A DNA stretch of 64,000 bases from Streptomyces sp. TSRI0281. GTDB lineage: Bacteria > Actinomycetota > Actinomycetes > Streptomycetales > Streptomycetaceae. Shown here in pieces: positions 33,781 through 42,558 of this stretch; positions within the stretch are counted from its first letter, which is position 1, and each line of letters opens with the position of its first letter. The translations under genes and the position numbers were made by a program. The DNA lies in assembly GCF_001905125.1 (NCBI RefSeq), contig NZ_LWLE01000004.1, positions 286,529-350,528 of the forward strand, read 5' to 3'. The notes beneath the pieces were generated by a model. It ran no database searches. It was not told the DNA's origin and worked only from the letters and a program-made list of their open reading frames with translations.

Positions 33781-35169
33781 TCATCTCAACTCGTCGAAGG
33801 CCGCTGCGAAAATACTCAGCGCCGCCGCCACGTGCGGCAATTTCAAGGGCTCCACAGCGGTGAGGGACTCCCACTGCTGCTCCGGGGTCGCCCCGAGCAG
33901 CGGCCCGGTGCCCAGCCGCACCCGCAGCGCGCCCAGTTCGTCCCCGAACCGGTGTCCGCCGGGGGCCGGGGCACCGAGACGGGCCGTCAGGTACTCCTCC
34001 AGCTCCATGGAGTCCGTGACGCCCCGGGAGACCAGCCGGGAGCGGAGCGGGCCGAGGTCGGCGTAGAGGTGGCGGCCCGCCTGCGGGGGTCTGGCCAGCG
34101 CGCCGGAGCTGAGCACCGCGCGGTGCGCGGCGGAGGCGACCTGGGCCTGGAGCTCCGCGGCCTGCCGGATCCTGGCCGTGACGGACTCCGGCTCCCGCAG
34201 CGCGTGGGCGGCGGCCCGCGCGACGGGCCCGGCGACCAGGGCTCCCGACGCGGTGAGGACGTCGAGCGTACGGGCGTGGCGCACGGCGGCCCGCTCGGTG
34301 TCCGGGAACCGGGCGATCGCCACCGGCCAGGCGGCCGGGGTCAGCGCACCGGCCAGGTCGCTCAGCACCGTGACATCGTCCGGGCACATCTCGGCGGGGC
34401 TGAGCAGGACCGTGTCGTGGGGCCGGTGCAGGGTGTCGCGCCAGGTCTCGTCGCTGATGATGTGCAGCCCCTCGGCGACCGCGGCCTCGCACGCCTCGCG
34501 GACCAGTTCGGGCGGGGCGACGGTGGCGGTCGGGTCGTCCACCACGGAGATCAGCAGCAGCCGGGGCCGGCCGCCCTCGGCCCGCACCCGGCGCACGGTC
34601 TCCAGCAGGGCGTACGGATCGGGTACGCCACCGCATTCGGCCGGGGTCGGCACATGGTAGGCGGGCCGGCCGAGCAGCCGGGCCTGCGGTGTCCAGGTGG
34701 CGGGGCAGGGGCGCGGCATGAGGACATCGCCGCCGTGCGCGGCGATCAGCGCGAGGAGCAGGGGCTGGGCGCCGGGGGCGGCCGCGACGTGCTGCGGGCC
34801 GCCCCGCAGCCCGCGCCGCGCCCAGTAGGAGACGGCCGCCTCGCGCAGGGCGGTCCCGCCGCCGGGCGGTTCGGGAAGGGCACGGGAGGCCGCGGCGGCC
34901 AGCACATCCGCCAGCTCGGGCAGGACGGGCAGACCGGGGTCGGGTGCGGGCGGGCCGTACCGGACGGGGCCCCGGTCCTCACGCGGATGAGGCGGAGGGG
35001 ATCCGGCCCGCCCGCTTCGTCGCGCCTGCCCGCTTTGTCCGGCGGGCTCGTACTGCTCGCCGGTCCGCCCGCCGTGTCCGGTCCCCTCGCCCCGGCTGCC
35101 GTTCCCCTCGCGCTGCTCGCCGGTCCGCTCGCTCCGGCCGCCCTGCCCGGTGTCCTCGGTCCGGTGCAT
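33781..35169 (-). CDS. Class I/II aminotransferase fold protein lacking the PLP lysine (pseudoenzyme)
   Basis: 462 aa. A charged low-complexity N-terminus of about 65 residues is followed by an aminotransferase fold: YGPPAPDPGLPVLPELADVL, GTALREAAVSYWARRGL, AAPGAQPLLLALIAAHGGDVL, LHIISDETWRDT (Asp kept), and a helical C-terminal half. In place of the expected LSKNLALGGWRIG lysine loop the protein reads LAGALTPAAWPVA: the Lys is Gly and the phosphate-binding Arg is Pro. The NPTG motif is also altered (DDPTATVAPP). It should not form the internal aldimine. GGAGGAGG precedes the ATG at 35169. Function unknown; a sensor or structural role is possible. Confidence 0.75.
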   Translation of the reverse strand: MHRTEDTGQGGRSERTGEQREGNGSRGEGTGHGGRTGEQYEPAGQSGQARRSGRAGSPPPHPREDRGPVRYGPPAPDPGLPVLPELADVLAAAASRALPEPPGGGTALREAAVSYWARRGLRGGPQHVAAAPGAQPLLLALIAAHGGDVLMPRPCPATWTPQARLLGRPAYHVPTPAECGGVPDPYALLETVRRVRAEGGRPRLLLISVVDDPTATVAPPELVREACEAAVAEGLHIISDETWRDTLHRPHDTVLLSPAEMCPDDVTVLSDLAGALTPAAWPVAIARFPDTERAAVRHARTLDVLTASGALVAGPVARAAAHALREPESVTARIRQAAELQAQVASAAHRAVLSSGALARPPQAGRHLYADLGPLRSRLVSRGVTDSMELEEYLTARLGAPAPGGHRFGDELGALRVRLGTGPLLGATPEQQWESLTAVEPLKLPHVAAALSIFAAAFDELR

Positions 35170-35322
35170 CCCGGCCCTCCTCCGCCTCCGCCGCCCCGTC
35201 CCCGTCCGTCCTCGCCTCGTGCCCACGCAGCTCTCAGGGCCTTTATACGGAGGTTTGGGGCGGGGCGCCCGCCCAACTGTGCGAGCGGGGGACGGCGGCA
35301 CGCGGAGTGCGCGGGCTCCCGG

Positions 35323-36171
35323 TCAGCCCGCGAACGGCGTGCCCGGCATACCGAGCCCCGCGTCCGGCAGCACCAGCAGTGATCCGGCGAGCGGGTGCGG
35401 GGCGCCGCCGCCCGTGCGGGCGGAGGTGATGTAGAGGTCGCGCAGATCCCTGCCGCCGAACGCACACGCCGTCGGGCGCCGGACGGGCAGCCCGATGATC
35501 CGGTCCAGCCTGCCGTCGGGGGCGTAACGGCGCAGTGCCGAGCCGTTCCAGAGGGCGACCCAGACGCAGCCCTCGGCGTCGACCGTCAGTCCGTCGGGGG
35601 CGCCCGCGCCGGGTTCGATCGTCGCGAACGGTCTGCGGTCGCGCACCCGCTCGCCGTCCACGTCGAAGACGTCGATACGGAGCGTGGGCGTGTCGATGTA
35701 GTACATGAGCCGGCCGTCCGGACTCCACCCGGTGCCGTTGCTGCACGCCACCGCGCCCACCGCGTCCGTCACCGTGCCGTCGGGCGCGACGCGGTAGAGG
35801 CCACCGCCGATCTCGGCCTCGTCGTCGCGCATGGTGCCCGCCCACAGCGCCCCGTCCGGCGCCACGGCGGCATCGTTGCCCCGCCGTCCCGCGACCGGGT
35901 CGTGGAACAGCCACGCGAAGGCGCCGTCCGCGTCGTAGCGGCCGATGCCTTCGCGCAGATTGACGACCAGTCCGCCGCCGGCCCGCGGCTTCGCCGCTCC
36001 GACGTGCTGCCCGGTGGCCATGACGGTGCGGCGGCCGGATTCCGGATCGTAGGTGTGAATGCGGGAGGAGAGGATGTCGACCCAGATCAGGCGCCCGGTG
36101 GCCGGGTCCCAGGTGGGCCCCTCGCCGAGCTGCGCCTGTTCGCGCACGGCCACTTCCGGTACGACGTTCAT
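35323..36171 (-). CDS. SMP-30/gluconolactonase/LRE family protein
   Basis: 282-aa beta-propeller. Recognised signatures are LGEGPTWDPATGRLIWVDI, GLVVNLREGIGRYD, GNDAAVAPDGALWAGTM, SNGTGWSPDGRLMYYIDT, GAPDGLTVDAEGCVWVALWNG and RPTACAFGGRDLRDLYITSA. The metal ligands Glu, Asn (SNGTGWS) and Asp (PDGLTVD) are present. The family hydrolyses sugar lactones such as gluconolactone with a divalent cation. The ATG at 36171 has TGGAG six bases upstream; a possible longer start has no support. Confidence 0.88.
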   Translation of the reverse strand: MNVVPEVAVREQAQLGEGPTWDPATGRLIWVDILSSRIHTYDPESGRRTVMATGQHVGAAKPRAGGGLVVNLREGIGRYDADGAFAWLFHDPVAGRRGNDAAVAPDGALWAGTMRDDEAEIGGGLYRVAPDGTVTDAVGAVACSNGTGWSPDGRLMYYIDTPTLRIDVFDVDGERVRDRRPFATIEPGAGAPDGLTVDAEGCVWVALWNGSALRRYAPDGRLDRIIGLPVRRPTACAFGGRDLRDLYITSARTGGGAPHPLAGSLLVLPDAGLGMPGTPFAG

Positions 36172-36354
36172 GACTGCTCCAGGTGGTGTCCGGGCCGCAC
36201 CGCGAACGCCCCTTGCACGCGCGTTCGATGCCCCGGTCATCGTACGGATGCCTGACCGGGACCCCGCTCTCCGGGCCCCCCGCTCCCGAGTGTGTGGTCA
36301 TCGTCTCGGCGCGCCTTCGGCTTCATCGGGGCCGGGCCGGGTATTCGCTGACCC

Positions 36355-37890
36355 ATGTCTACCGTGAGCACCAGACCCTCCATCCCCTTCCCCACCTCCT
36401 CTTCCGCCCCTTCCCTCGCCTCCTCCCGGCTGCGCGGCCTGCTGCACAGCCGGGACCTCGCCCTGTTCCGCGGTGTCGCCGGCCGGCGCTGGCCGGGCGC
36501 CGATCAGGTGCTGCCGCGGTTGAGCCGCACCGCCGATCACGGGCTGCTCTGGTTCGGCGCCGCGGCCGGTATGGCGGCGCTGGGCAGCAGCGCGCGGGCA
36601 CGCCGGGCGGCGTTGCGCGGGGTCGCGTCGCTGGCCGTCGCCTCGGCCGCGATCAACACCGTCGGCAAGCGGGCCGTGCGCCGGGAACGGCCGATACTGG
36701 ACCTCGTTCCGTTGGTGCGGCAGCTCAAGCGGCAGCCTTTCACCACGTCCTTCCCCTCCGGGCACGCGGCGTCCGCCGCCGCCTTCGCCACGGGCGTCGC
36801 CCTGGAATCGAAGGGCTGGGGCGCGGTCGTCGCCCCGGTCGCGGTGGCGGTGGCCGCCTCCCGGGTCTACACGGGGGTGCACTATCCGGGCGATGTGCTG
36901 GCCGGTGCGGCGCTCGGCATAGGGGCGGCGTTCGCGTTGCGCGGGGTCGTGCCGACGCGGGGTCAGCTGCCCGCACCGGGCCGTCCTCCGGCGACGGCTC
37001 CCGCGCTGCCCGCCGGAAAGGACCTGGTCGTCGTGGTGAACCAGGAGTCCGGCACGGCCACCGCGACCGCCTCGCTGGTGCGCGAGGCGCTGCCGCTGGC
37101 CGAGGTCGTGGAGTGCGCGCCCGACGCGCTGTCCGGGGCGCTGGCCGATGCGGCGGACCGGGGCCGGGCGCTGGGGATCTGCGGGGGTGACGGAACGGTG
37201 AATCTGGCGGCGTCCGTCGCGGCGACGCACGGGATGCCGCTCGCCGTCTTTCCCGGGGGAACCCTCAATCACTTCGCGTACGACCTGGGCATAGAGACGG
37301 TGCACGACACGGCGGCCGCCCTCACCTCGGGGGACGCGGTCCGGGTGGACCTGGGCCGGTTCCGGCCCGGCCCCGAGGGGCCCGGCGGGGCGGACGGCTA
37401 CTTCCTCAACGCGTTCAGCCTGGGGGTCTACCCGGAGCTCGTACGGACCCGGGAACACTGGGCGCCCCGCATCGGCGGCTGGCCCGCCGGAGTCCTGGCG
37501 GCCTTCGAAGTACTGCGTGGCCGACGACCGCTGGAGGCCGAACTCCAGGGCAGACGGCGGCCGTTGTGGCTCCTGTTCGTGGGCAACGGACTCTTCCAGC
37601 GGGTGGGGCCCGCCCCCGGGCGGCGGCACAACCTGGCGGACGGCCTGCTGGACATCAGGGCGGTCCACGGCGGCCGCACTCCGGGCCTGCGACTGCTGGC
37701 GGCGGCGGTGGCCGGTCCGCTGACCCGCTCCCCCGTCCATGCGGCGGTACGTCGGCGCCGCGTCCGGATCGCCGGCCTGGCACCGGGGACCCCCTATGCG
37801 TACGACGGTGAAGTGGCCCACTCCGGAACGGAGTTGACGATCGACAAGCTGACGGAAGCACTCACCGTCTACTGCCCCATGCCCGTGTGA
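36355..37890 (+). CDS. Fusion of PAP2 phosphatase and diacylglycerol kinase
   Basis: 511-aa fused enzyme. The N-terminal ~200 residues are a PAP2 lipid phosphatase with about four membrane segments and the motifs KRAVRRERP, FPSGHAASAAAFATG and SRVYTGVHYPGDVLAG, all with the catalytic His and Arg. From about residue 220 the C-terminal half is a DAG kinase fold: VVVVNQESGTATATASLV, GICGGDGTVNLAASV, LAVFPGGTLNHFAYDLGI. It would both phosphorylate and dephosphorylate lipids such as diacylglycerol or related lipid alcohols. The combined domain order is known in actinobacteria. Confidence 0.9.
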   Translation: MSTVSTRPSIPFPTSSSAPSLASSRLRGLLHSRDLALFRGVAGRRWPGADQVLPRLSRTADHGLLWFGAAAGMAALGSSARARRAALRGVASLAVASAAINTVGKRAVRRERPILDLVPLVRQLKRQPFTTSFPSGHAASAAAFATGVALESKGWGAVVAPVAVAVAASRVYTGVHYPGDVLAGAALGIGAAFALRGVVPTRGQLPAPGRPPATAPALPAGKDLVVVVNQESGTATATASLVREALPLAEVVECAPDALSGALADAADRGRALGICGGDGTVNLAASVAATHGMPLAVFPGGTLNHFAYDLGIETVHDTAAALTSGDAVRVDLGRFRPGPEGPGGADGYFLNAFSLGVYPELVRTREHWAPRIGGWPAGVLAAFEVLRGRRPLEAELQGRRRPLWLLFVGNGLFQRVGPAPGRRHNLADGLLDIRAVHGGRTPGLRLLAAAVAGPLTRSPVHAAVRRRRVRIAGLAPGTPYAYDGEVAHSGTELTIDKLTEALTVYCPMPV

Positions 37891-37999
37891 CGGACCCCGG
37901 TTTGACCACATCGCAAGACGCGTATCTCAATATGCGACATCGCGGCGTACCGTGGCCATACCGCTTACGAGAGAACACGTCGAGAGAGGACCAACGGCC

Positions 38000-38809
38000 A
38001 TGCCGAAGGAGACCGCCGTATACACCCACGGCCACCATGAGTCGGTGCTGCGCTCGCACCGTTGGCGGACCGCCGCCAACTCGGCGGCCTATCTGATCGG
38101 CGAACTCCGCCCCGGCCTGGCGGTGCTGGACGTCGGCTGCGGCCCCGGGACCATCACGGCCGACCTGGCCGCACTGGTCGCGCCCGGCCAGGTGACTGCG
38201 GTCGACACCGTCCGCGACATCCTCGACCAGGCCGCCTCGGTCGCCGCCGAACGCGGTCTGGACAACATCACGTTCGCCACCGCCGATGTCCACGCGCTGG
38301 ACTTCCCGGACGACTCCTTCGACATCGTCCACGCCCATCAGGTGCTCCAGCACGTGGGCGATCCGGTGCAGGCGCTGCGTGAGATGCGGCGCGTCTGCCG
38401 GCCGGGCGGCCTCGTCGCCGTGCGTGACAGCGACTACGCGGCGATGACCTGGTATCCGGAAGTGCCGGGCCTGGACGAGTGGCAGGAGCTGTACGGGCGG
38501 GTGGCCCGCGCCAACGGGGGCGAGCCCGACGCGGGCCGGCGGCTGGTCTCCTGGGCCCGGCGGGCCGGCTTCACCGATCTCACCCCGACGGCTGCCGCCT
38601 GGTGCTTCGCCACCCCGGAGTCCCGCGACTGGTGGAGTGCGCTGTGGGCCGACCGTACGACCGGATCGGTGTACGCGAAGCTGGCGGTGGAGGGCGGCCA
38701 CGCGCATCCGGAGCAGCTGACGGCGATCGCGGCGGCCTGGCGCGCCTGGGGCGCCGAGGACGACGGCTGGTTCATGGTCCCGCACGGCGAACTGCTGTGC
38801 CGCGCCTGA
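38000..38809 (+). CDS. Class I SAM-dependent methyltransferase (UbiE-like)
   Basis: 269 aa. Motifs: VLDVGCGPGTITADLA near residue 52, TAVDTVRDILDQA, TADVHALDFPDDSFDIVHAHQVLQHVGD and LREMRRVCRPGGLVAV. The N-terminal THGHHESVLRSHRWRTAANS is typical for a Streptomyces subgroup. The ATG at 38000 has AGAGGA upstream. Acceptor unknown; likely a small molecule. The upstream 110-base gap holds an AT-richer promoter-like stretch (37905-37935). Confidence 0.88.
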   Translation: MPKETAVYTHGHHESVLRSHRWRTAANSAAYLIGELRPGLAVLDVGCGPGTITADLAALVAPGQVTAVDTVRDILDQAASVAAERGLDNITFATADVHALDFPDDSFDIVHAHQVLQHVGDPVQALREMRRVCRPGGLVAVRDSDYAAMTWYPEVPGLDEWQELYGRVARANGGEPDAGRRLVSWARRAGFTDLTPTAAAWCFATPESRDWWSALWADRTTGSVYAKLAVEGGHAHPEQLTAIAAAWRAWGAEDDGWFMVPHGELLCRA

Positions 38810-38978
38810 CATCCGGCGGCGGCCCCACCGCATGAGGAGCACGGCGTTCCCACCGCGCCGGGTCGCGGCGGGAACGCCCGGTCACCCGATCTCCCGTCAC
38901 GCGGCCACCCGGTCGTCCGGCCACCCGGTCGTCCGGAAGCGATCACATGCCCAGGGGTCGCCAACTACCCTCGTACGC

Positions 38979-39332
38979 ATGGAAATCATCGGAACCACGC
39001 TGCGCATCTGCGTCGACGACCTGGAGGCCTCGGTGGCCTTCTACGAGAGCCTCACGAGCACTCCGGCGCTGCGCTTCGAGCGCGGCGGGGTCTCGGTCGC
39101 CGCGATCGGCTGCTTTCTGCTGATGAGCGGTCCGGAGTCGGAGCTGGAGGTGCTGCGCAAGGTGAGTGCGACGATCGCGGTCAAGGACGTCGACGCGGCC
39201 CATGCGGCGCTGACCCGGGTCGGCGCCCACATCGTGGCGGGCCCGGTGCCGACCCCGGCCGGCCGCAATCTCATCGCGCTGCACCCGGACGGCTCGGTCT
39301 TCGAGTACGCCGACCGCAACGCACCCGCCTGA
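38979..39332 (+). CDS. VOC superfamily (glyoxalase/dioxygenase-like) protein
   Basis: 117-aa single VOC module pair: MEIIGTTLRICVDDLEASVAFYES, FERGGVSVAAIG, VKDVDAAHAALTRVGA and LIALHPDGSVFEYADR. The family covers lyases, dioxygenases and antibiotic-binding proteins; no metal pattern fixes the activity. No ribosome site precedes the ATG at 38979, and a TACCCT box lies nearby, so it may be leaderless. Confidence 0.8.
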   Translation: MEIIGTTLRICVDDLEASVAFYESLTSTPALRFERGGVSVAAIGCFLLMSGPESELEVLRKVSATIAVKDVDAAHAALTRVGAHIVAGPVPTPAGRNLIALHPDGSVFEYADRNAPA

Positions 39333-39335
39333 CCC

Positions 39336-39369
39336 GGCCGCCCGGGGCGCCTCAGCGCTTCGGGCGGCC
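39336..39369. terminator. Hairpin between convergent VOC and DUF5107 genes
   Basis: Nine-bp arms GGCCGCCCG/CGGGCGGCC around a 16-base loop. The 3' end of the DUF5107 gene (TCAGCGCTTCGGGCG) is also duplicated here at 39352 and 39381. Confidence 0.4.
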
Positions 39370-39380
39370 GGGGCGCGTCC

Positions 39381-41348
39381 TCAGCGCTTCGGGCGCATCC
39401 GGTAGTTGTACGCGTCCGGCAACGGCTCCTCGCTGACCGCGGCCCAGAGGTCGTCCAGGATCTCGGCGCCCTCGCGCAGGTCGGCGACCTCGAACCCGGT
39501 GTCGAAGAACGCCCGCGCCGCCGCGGTCTCCCCTTCGGCGACCAGGACGCGGGCATCGAGCAGCCGGAACCGGCCGCGCTCACGGACGCCCGGGTCCAGG
39601 GCCGCCAGGACGGTGCGCGCCGCCGCCTGCCGCCCGGCGGCGAGCTGGGCCTCGATCGCCTCACGGGCGAGGGCCGCGGTCGCGGCGGACCAGCACTCCT
39701 CGTCCGCGCGCTCTCCGCAGAGGTCGTCGAACGCCTCGGTGTAGAGATCGGCGGCGCGGGAGACCTGACCGCTGTCCTGGGCGGCGACGGCCAGACAGCG
39801 CAGCAACGGCCAGCGCGACACGGCGAGGGCGAGGCCGCGCTCCCAGCTGCGGACGGCCTGGGCGCGGTCGTCGGCGTGCCACTGGGCGATCCCGAGGTGG
39901 TATTCGGTGAGCGGGTCGGCGGGCGCGGTCTCCAGCATGTCGCGCCAGTGCGACGAGACCAGCGTGGGTCCGGGCGGGCCCGCCCGGCGCGGCCGGGGCA
40001 CGGCACCCTGGTGCAGCAACTCCAGCCAGGGTTCCTGCTGTTCACCGAGCGTGGACTCGGCGAAGGGAGTACCCGGCAGCGTGAGACCGGCCCGCTTCAC
40101 CTCCAGGGCGCCCCAGCCGGAGCCGGTGGCCAGCACCTCCACCGGCTCGGCGTCGGCGAACGGCAGCCAGGCCGCGTACGCCTCCTCGACATCGGTGCGC
40201 GACAGGGCCGCGGCGAGGCGCTGTTCGGTCTCGGCGCGGGCGGCGGACCAGTCCGCGCCGTGCACGGTGGCAGGGTCCGCGGAGAGCGGACCGTACGACT
40301 CCAGCCAGCTGAACTCGGCGCCCGCTTCGAGGGGGACGTGTTCCAGCTGGGTGCGGGCGAGCCCGGCCTGGATCTCGGCGTAGCCCCCGGTGCCCGGCTC
40401 GGTCAGCCACTGCTGCCAGCGGCGTCCGCCCGCGCCGCTGCCCCAGAGGAAGAGCTTGCGGCCGCGCAGCAGATCGGTGGAGGTCTGGACGAGCCCGTGA
40501 CCGTCCTCGTCCAGGGCGGCGATCCAGCGGCGGGCGCCGTCGGGTACCTCGTAGAAGTAGTCGGCCGGGTAGGTGCTGCGCAGCGGGTACGTCACGTCGG
40601 TGCCGCCGGTCTCCGGGACGGCTACCCGGTCGAGGGTCCGCTCGTACCCGAAGTGCCAGGCTTCCTCGGCGGGGGCCAGGACGCGGGTGCCCTCGCTCTC
40701 GGGGACGGCGATGTTGGACCACCAGTAGACGGGCGCGGGGTGCTCGTGCGGATTGCGTATCCGCACGCCGACGTGCAGGAAGTCGGAGTCGTCGGGCAGC
40801 CACAGATCCACCTGGAAGGGCAGGTCGCGCAGCCGCTCCCACTCCCAGAGCCGGACCATCCGGCCGCCGTCCGGGGCGGGGACCAGGGCGGCGTGGACGG
40901 GTGCGCAGGAGAGGGTGGAGTGGCCGGTGGCACCGATGTTCCATTCGATGCCGCCGGAGAACCAGGCGCCGTTGAGTGCGAAGTCGGCGGGCTGGAGGAC
41001 GGGGTTGCGGTAGACCAGTTCGCGGCCGGTCGGCTTGTGGTGCAGAGAGTGGACGCGGCCTCCGAGACCGGGCAGCACGGTGACGCGCAACCGGTCGTTC
41101 TCGATGACGATCGCGTCCAGCCCGGTGGGGGTGCGCTCACGTCTGTATCCGTCCAGGACGCGTACCGGCAGAACCGTGCGCAGCGGCTCGTGTCCGAGCT
41201 GACGCGCCATGTCCCGGGGCAGATCGGCCCGCTCGCGCTCGTCCACGGCATGCGGCTCGTCGAGCGTCCGCAGGGCGGGCAGCGGGTTCTCCGGTCCCCG
41301 TGGTGCTGCGGGCAGAGTCAGTACGGCACGTCGTACGGTCGTGGCCAA
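39381..41348 (-). CDS. DUF5107 domain protein with TPR-like C-terminus
   Basis: 655 aa. The N-terminal part has an aldose-epimerase-like beta-sandwich (LRVTVLPGLGGRVHSLHHKPTGREL, NGAWFSGGIEWNIG, FLHVGVRIRNPHEHPAPVYWWSN), which characterises DUF5107. A middle segment (GYAEIQAGLARTQLEHVPLEAG) and a C-terminal helical region of about 300 residues (EYHLGIAQWHADDRAQAVRSWERG, DQ/E-type helix pairs) resemble TPRs. Such proteins occur beside sugar catabolic genes. The TTG at 41348 is preferred since GAGG lies six bases upstream; the ATG at 41405 has no ribosome site. It is isolated here, so the substrate is unknown. Confidence 0.75.
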   Translation of the reverse strand: MATTVRRAVLTLPAAPRGPENPLPALRTLDEPHAVDERERADLPRDMARQLGHEPLRTVLPVRVLDGYRRERTPTGLDAIVIENDRLRVTVLPGLGGRVHSLHHKPTGRELVYRNPVLQPADFALNGAWFSGGIEWNIGATGHSTLSCAPVHAALVPAPDGGRMVRLWEWERLRDLPFQVDLWLPDDSDFLHVGVRIRNPHEHPAPVYWWSNIAVPESEGTRVLAPAEEAWHFGYERTLDRVAVPETGGTDVTYPLRSTYPADYFYEVPDGARRWIAALDEDGHGLVQTSTDLLRGRKLFLWGSGAGGRRWQQWLTEPGTGGYAEIQAGLARTQLEHVPLEAGAEFSWLESYGPLSADPATVHGADWSAARAETEQRLAAALSRTDVEEAYAAWLPFADAEPVEVLATGSGWGALEVKRAGLTLPGTPFAESTLGEQQEPWLELLHQGAVPRPRRAGPPGPTLVSSHWRDMLETAPADPLTEYHLGIAQWHADDRAQAVRSWERGLALAVSRWPLLRCLAVAAQDSGQVSRAADLYTEAFDDLCGERADEECWSAATAALAREAIEAQLAAGRQAAARTVLAALDPGVRERGRFRLLDARVLVAEGETAAARAFFDTGFEVADLREGAEILDDLWAAVSEEPLPDAYNYRMRPKR

Positions 41349-41635
41349 GGCAACCTCGCTCCCTCGCACGGGCCGCCACAGGTCCGGGCGCCCCCCGATG
41401 ACCATGGAACACGTTGGATGCCGCCCCGACCAGGGGCGAAGCCGTCCGACTTCGTCGAAGGGCCCGCCGATCGCCCCTTCCGCCCGTCTTCCACCCGCCG
41501 TCCGCTCGTCCTTCACTCGCCGTCCTCGGCCCTCCGCTCTCCGTCCTCGGCCCTCCGCCGGATATTCCCGGTGCTCTGCGGCCCGGCCGCCGTAGCCTTG
41601 CCCCTCGGCTGTTTCGAGCGGAGGGCGGCAACACG

Positions 41636-41989
41636 ATGGGCACGCAGCACACGTACCGGGTGATCGTGCGGGGTACCTGGGAGAGGCTGACGGACGAGGA
41701 CCGGGCACGGCTGCTGTCGGAGGTGGAGGAGCACGGTCTGACGGCCATGCGGTTCACCGAGGAGGGCACGCTGGCCTACGACGCCGTGCTCAAGCACTTC
41801 AGCTTCCGCTATGTGGTGGTGTCCGACGCGGCGGACGGCGAGGAGATGGCGGCGGCCCTCGCCGAGGACCGGGCGGAGAGCGCGCTGAAGGAGCGGGGGT
41901 ACGCGCACGGCGACCTGCGCTCCACCGTGACGGACATGGACACGATGAAGGTGAACTACAAGGGGCGGCGGGGGCCAGGACCGACGTGA
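41636..41989 (+). CDS. DUF6204 family protein
   Basis: 117 aa from ATG 41636 with GGAGGG upstream. It begins MGTQHTYRVIVRGTWERLTD, contains ARLLSEVEEHGLTAMRFTEEGTLAYDAVLKHFSFRYVV, and matches a small Streptomyces family of unknown function. Soluble, no signal peptide. Confidence 0.75.
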   Translation: MGTQHTYRVIVRGTWERLTDEDRARLLSEVEEHGLTAMRFTEEGTLAYDAVLKHFSFRYVVVSDAADGEEMAAALAEDRAESALKERGYAHGDLRSTVTDMDTMKVNYKGRRGPGPT

Positions 41990-42038
41990 CACCAGGTCGA
42001 TGGCTGCTAGAGGAGCGCTGAACAGGCATTTCTCTACT

Positions 42039-42109
42039 TTCAGCTCTGCCACGGGCTTACCGGTTTGCCTGCCGGATCGTCCCGCGAAAGTCCCTCTGAC
42101 AGAGCTGAA
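42039..42109. repeat. Inverted repeat TTCAGCTCTG / CAGAGCTGAA
   Basis: Two 10-bp arms (42039-42048 and 42100-42109) 51 bases apart, in a 275-base lower-GC gap (41990-42264) where the acquired region appears to begin. No tRNA or integrase gene was found beside it. Confidence 0.4.
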
Positions 42110-42264
42110 GGTCCCTGAAAAGCCCCTGAGATGTCCCCGCCGAGCCTCGCTCCTGAGGCGGATGGGCCCGCTTCGAGCTGATCAATGCGCCCTTGAAGCC
42201 GCCTTGGGGTGTGAAGTGCAGTCTGTAGCGTCGGCAGGTTGCGGGACCTACGCATGACAAGACC

Positions 42265-42441
42265 GTGAGCGATCATGTTGCCTGGTTCCGTGTGGTGCCG
42301 CCTCGTGACGAGGAGGCCGCTCGCACCATCACCCGCGCCGGGTGGTGGATCGACCAGCGCTCCTCCGAGCCCGACGACCTCACCGAGCTGCTCCAGGCCG
42401 CCACCGAAGCCGACCGGCCCACCGAGAACCCCCACTTCTGA
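42265..42441 (+). CDS. Small conserved-looking protein, 58 aa, unknown function
   Basis: A GTG at 42265 gives 58 codons with Streptomyces-like codon use: VSDHVAWFRVVPPRDEEAAR, then TRAGWWIDQRSSEPDD and TEADRPTENPHF. The acidic C-terminus is hydrophilic; there is no signal or membrane segment. The ribosome site is weak. Family not recognised; it may belong to the mobile region. Confidence 0.45.
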   Translation: MSDHVAWFRVVPPRDEEAARTITRAGWWIDQRSSEPDDLTELLQAATEADRPTENPHF

Positions 42442-42558
42442 CCGCCCGAGAGTGCGTGGGTTCGAGGAATCCTGAACCCAGGTGCGCGGGGCGGGGGCGG
42501 GAACCCGACCGGTGTGTACGAGTCCAAGGCGCTCCTGCGTGTGAGTTCGTTGCCGCTC

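Noticed and set aside
41990..42264. tRNA or att site at the island edge
   Set aside because: No cloverleaf, no TTCGA T-loop with matching stems and no integrase gene; only an inverted repeat was seen.
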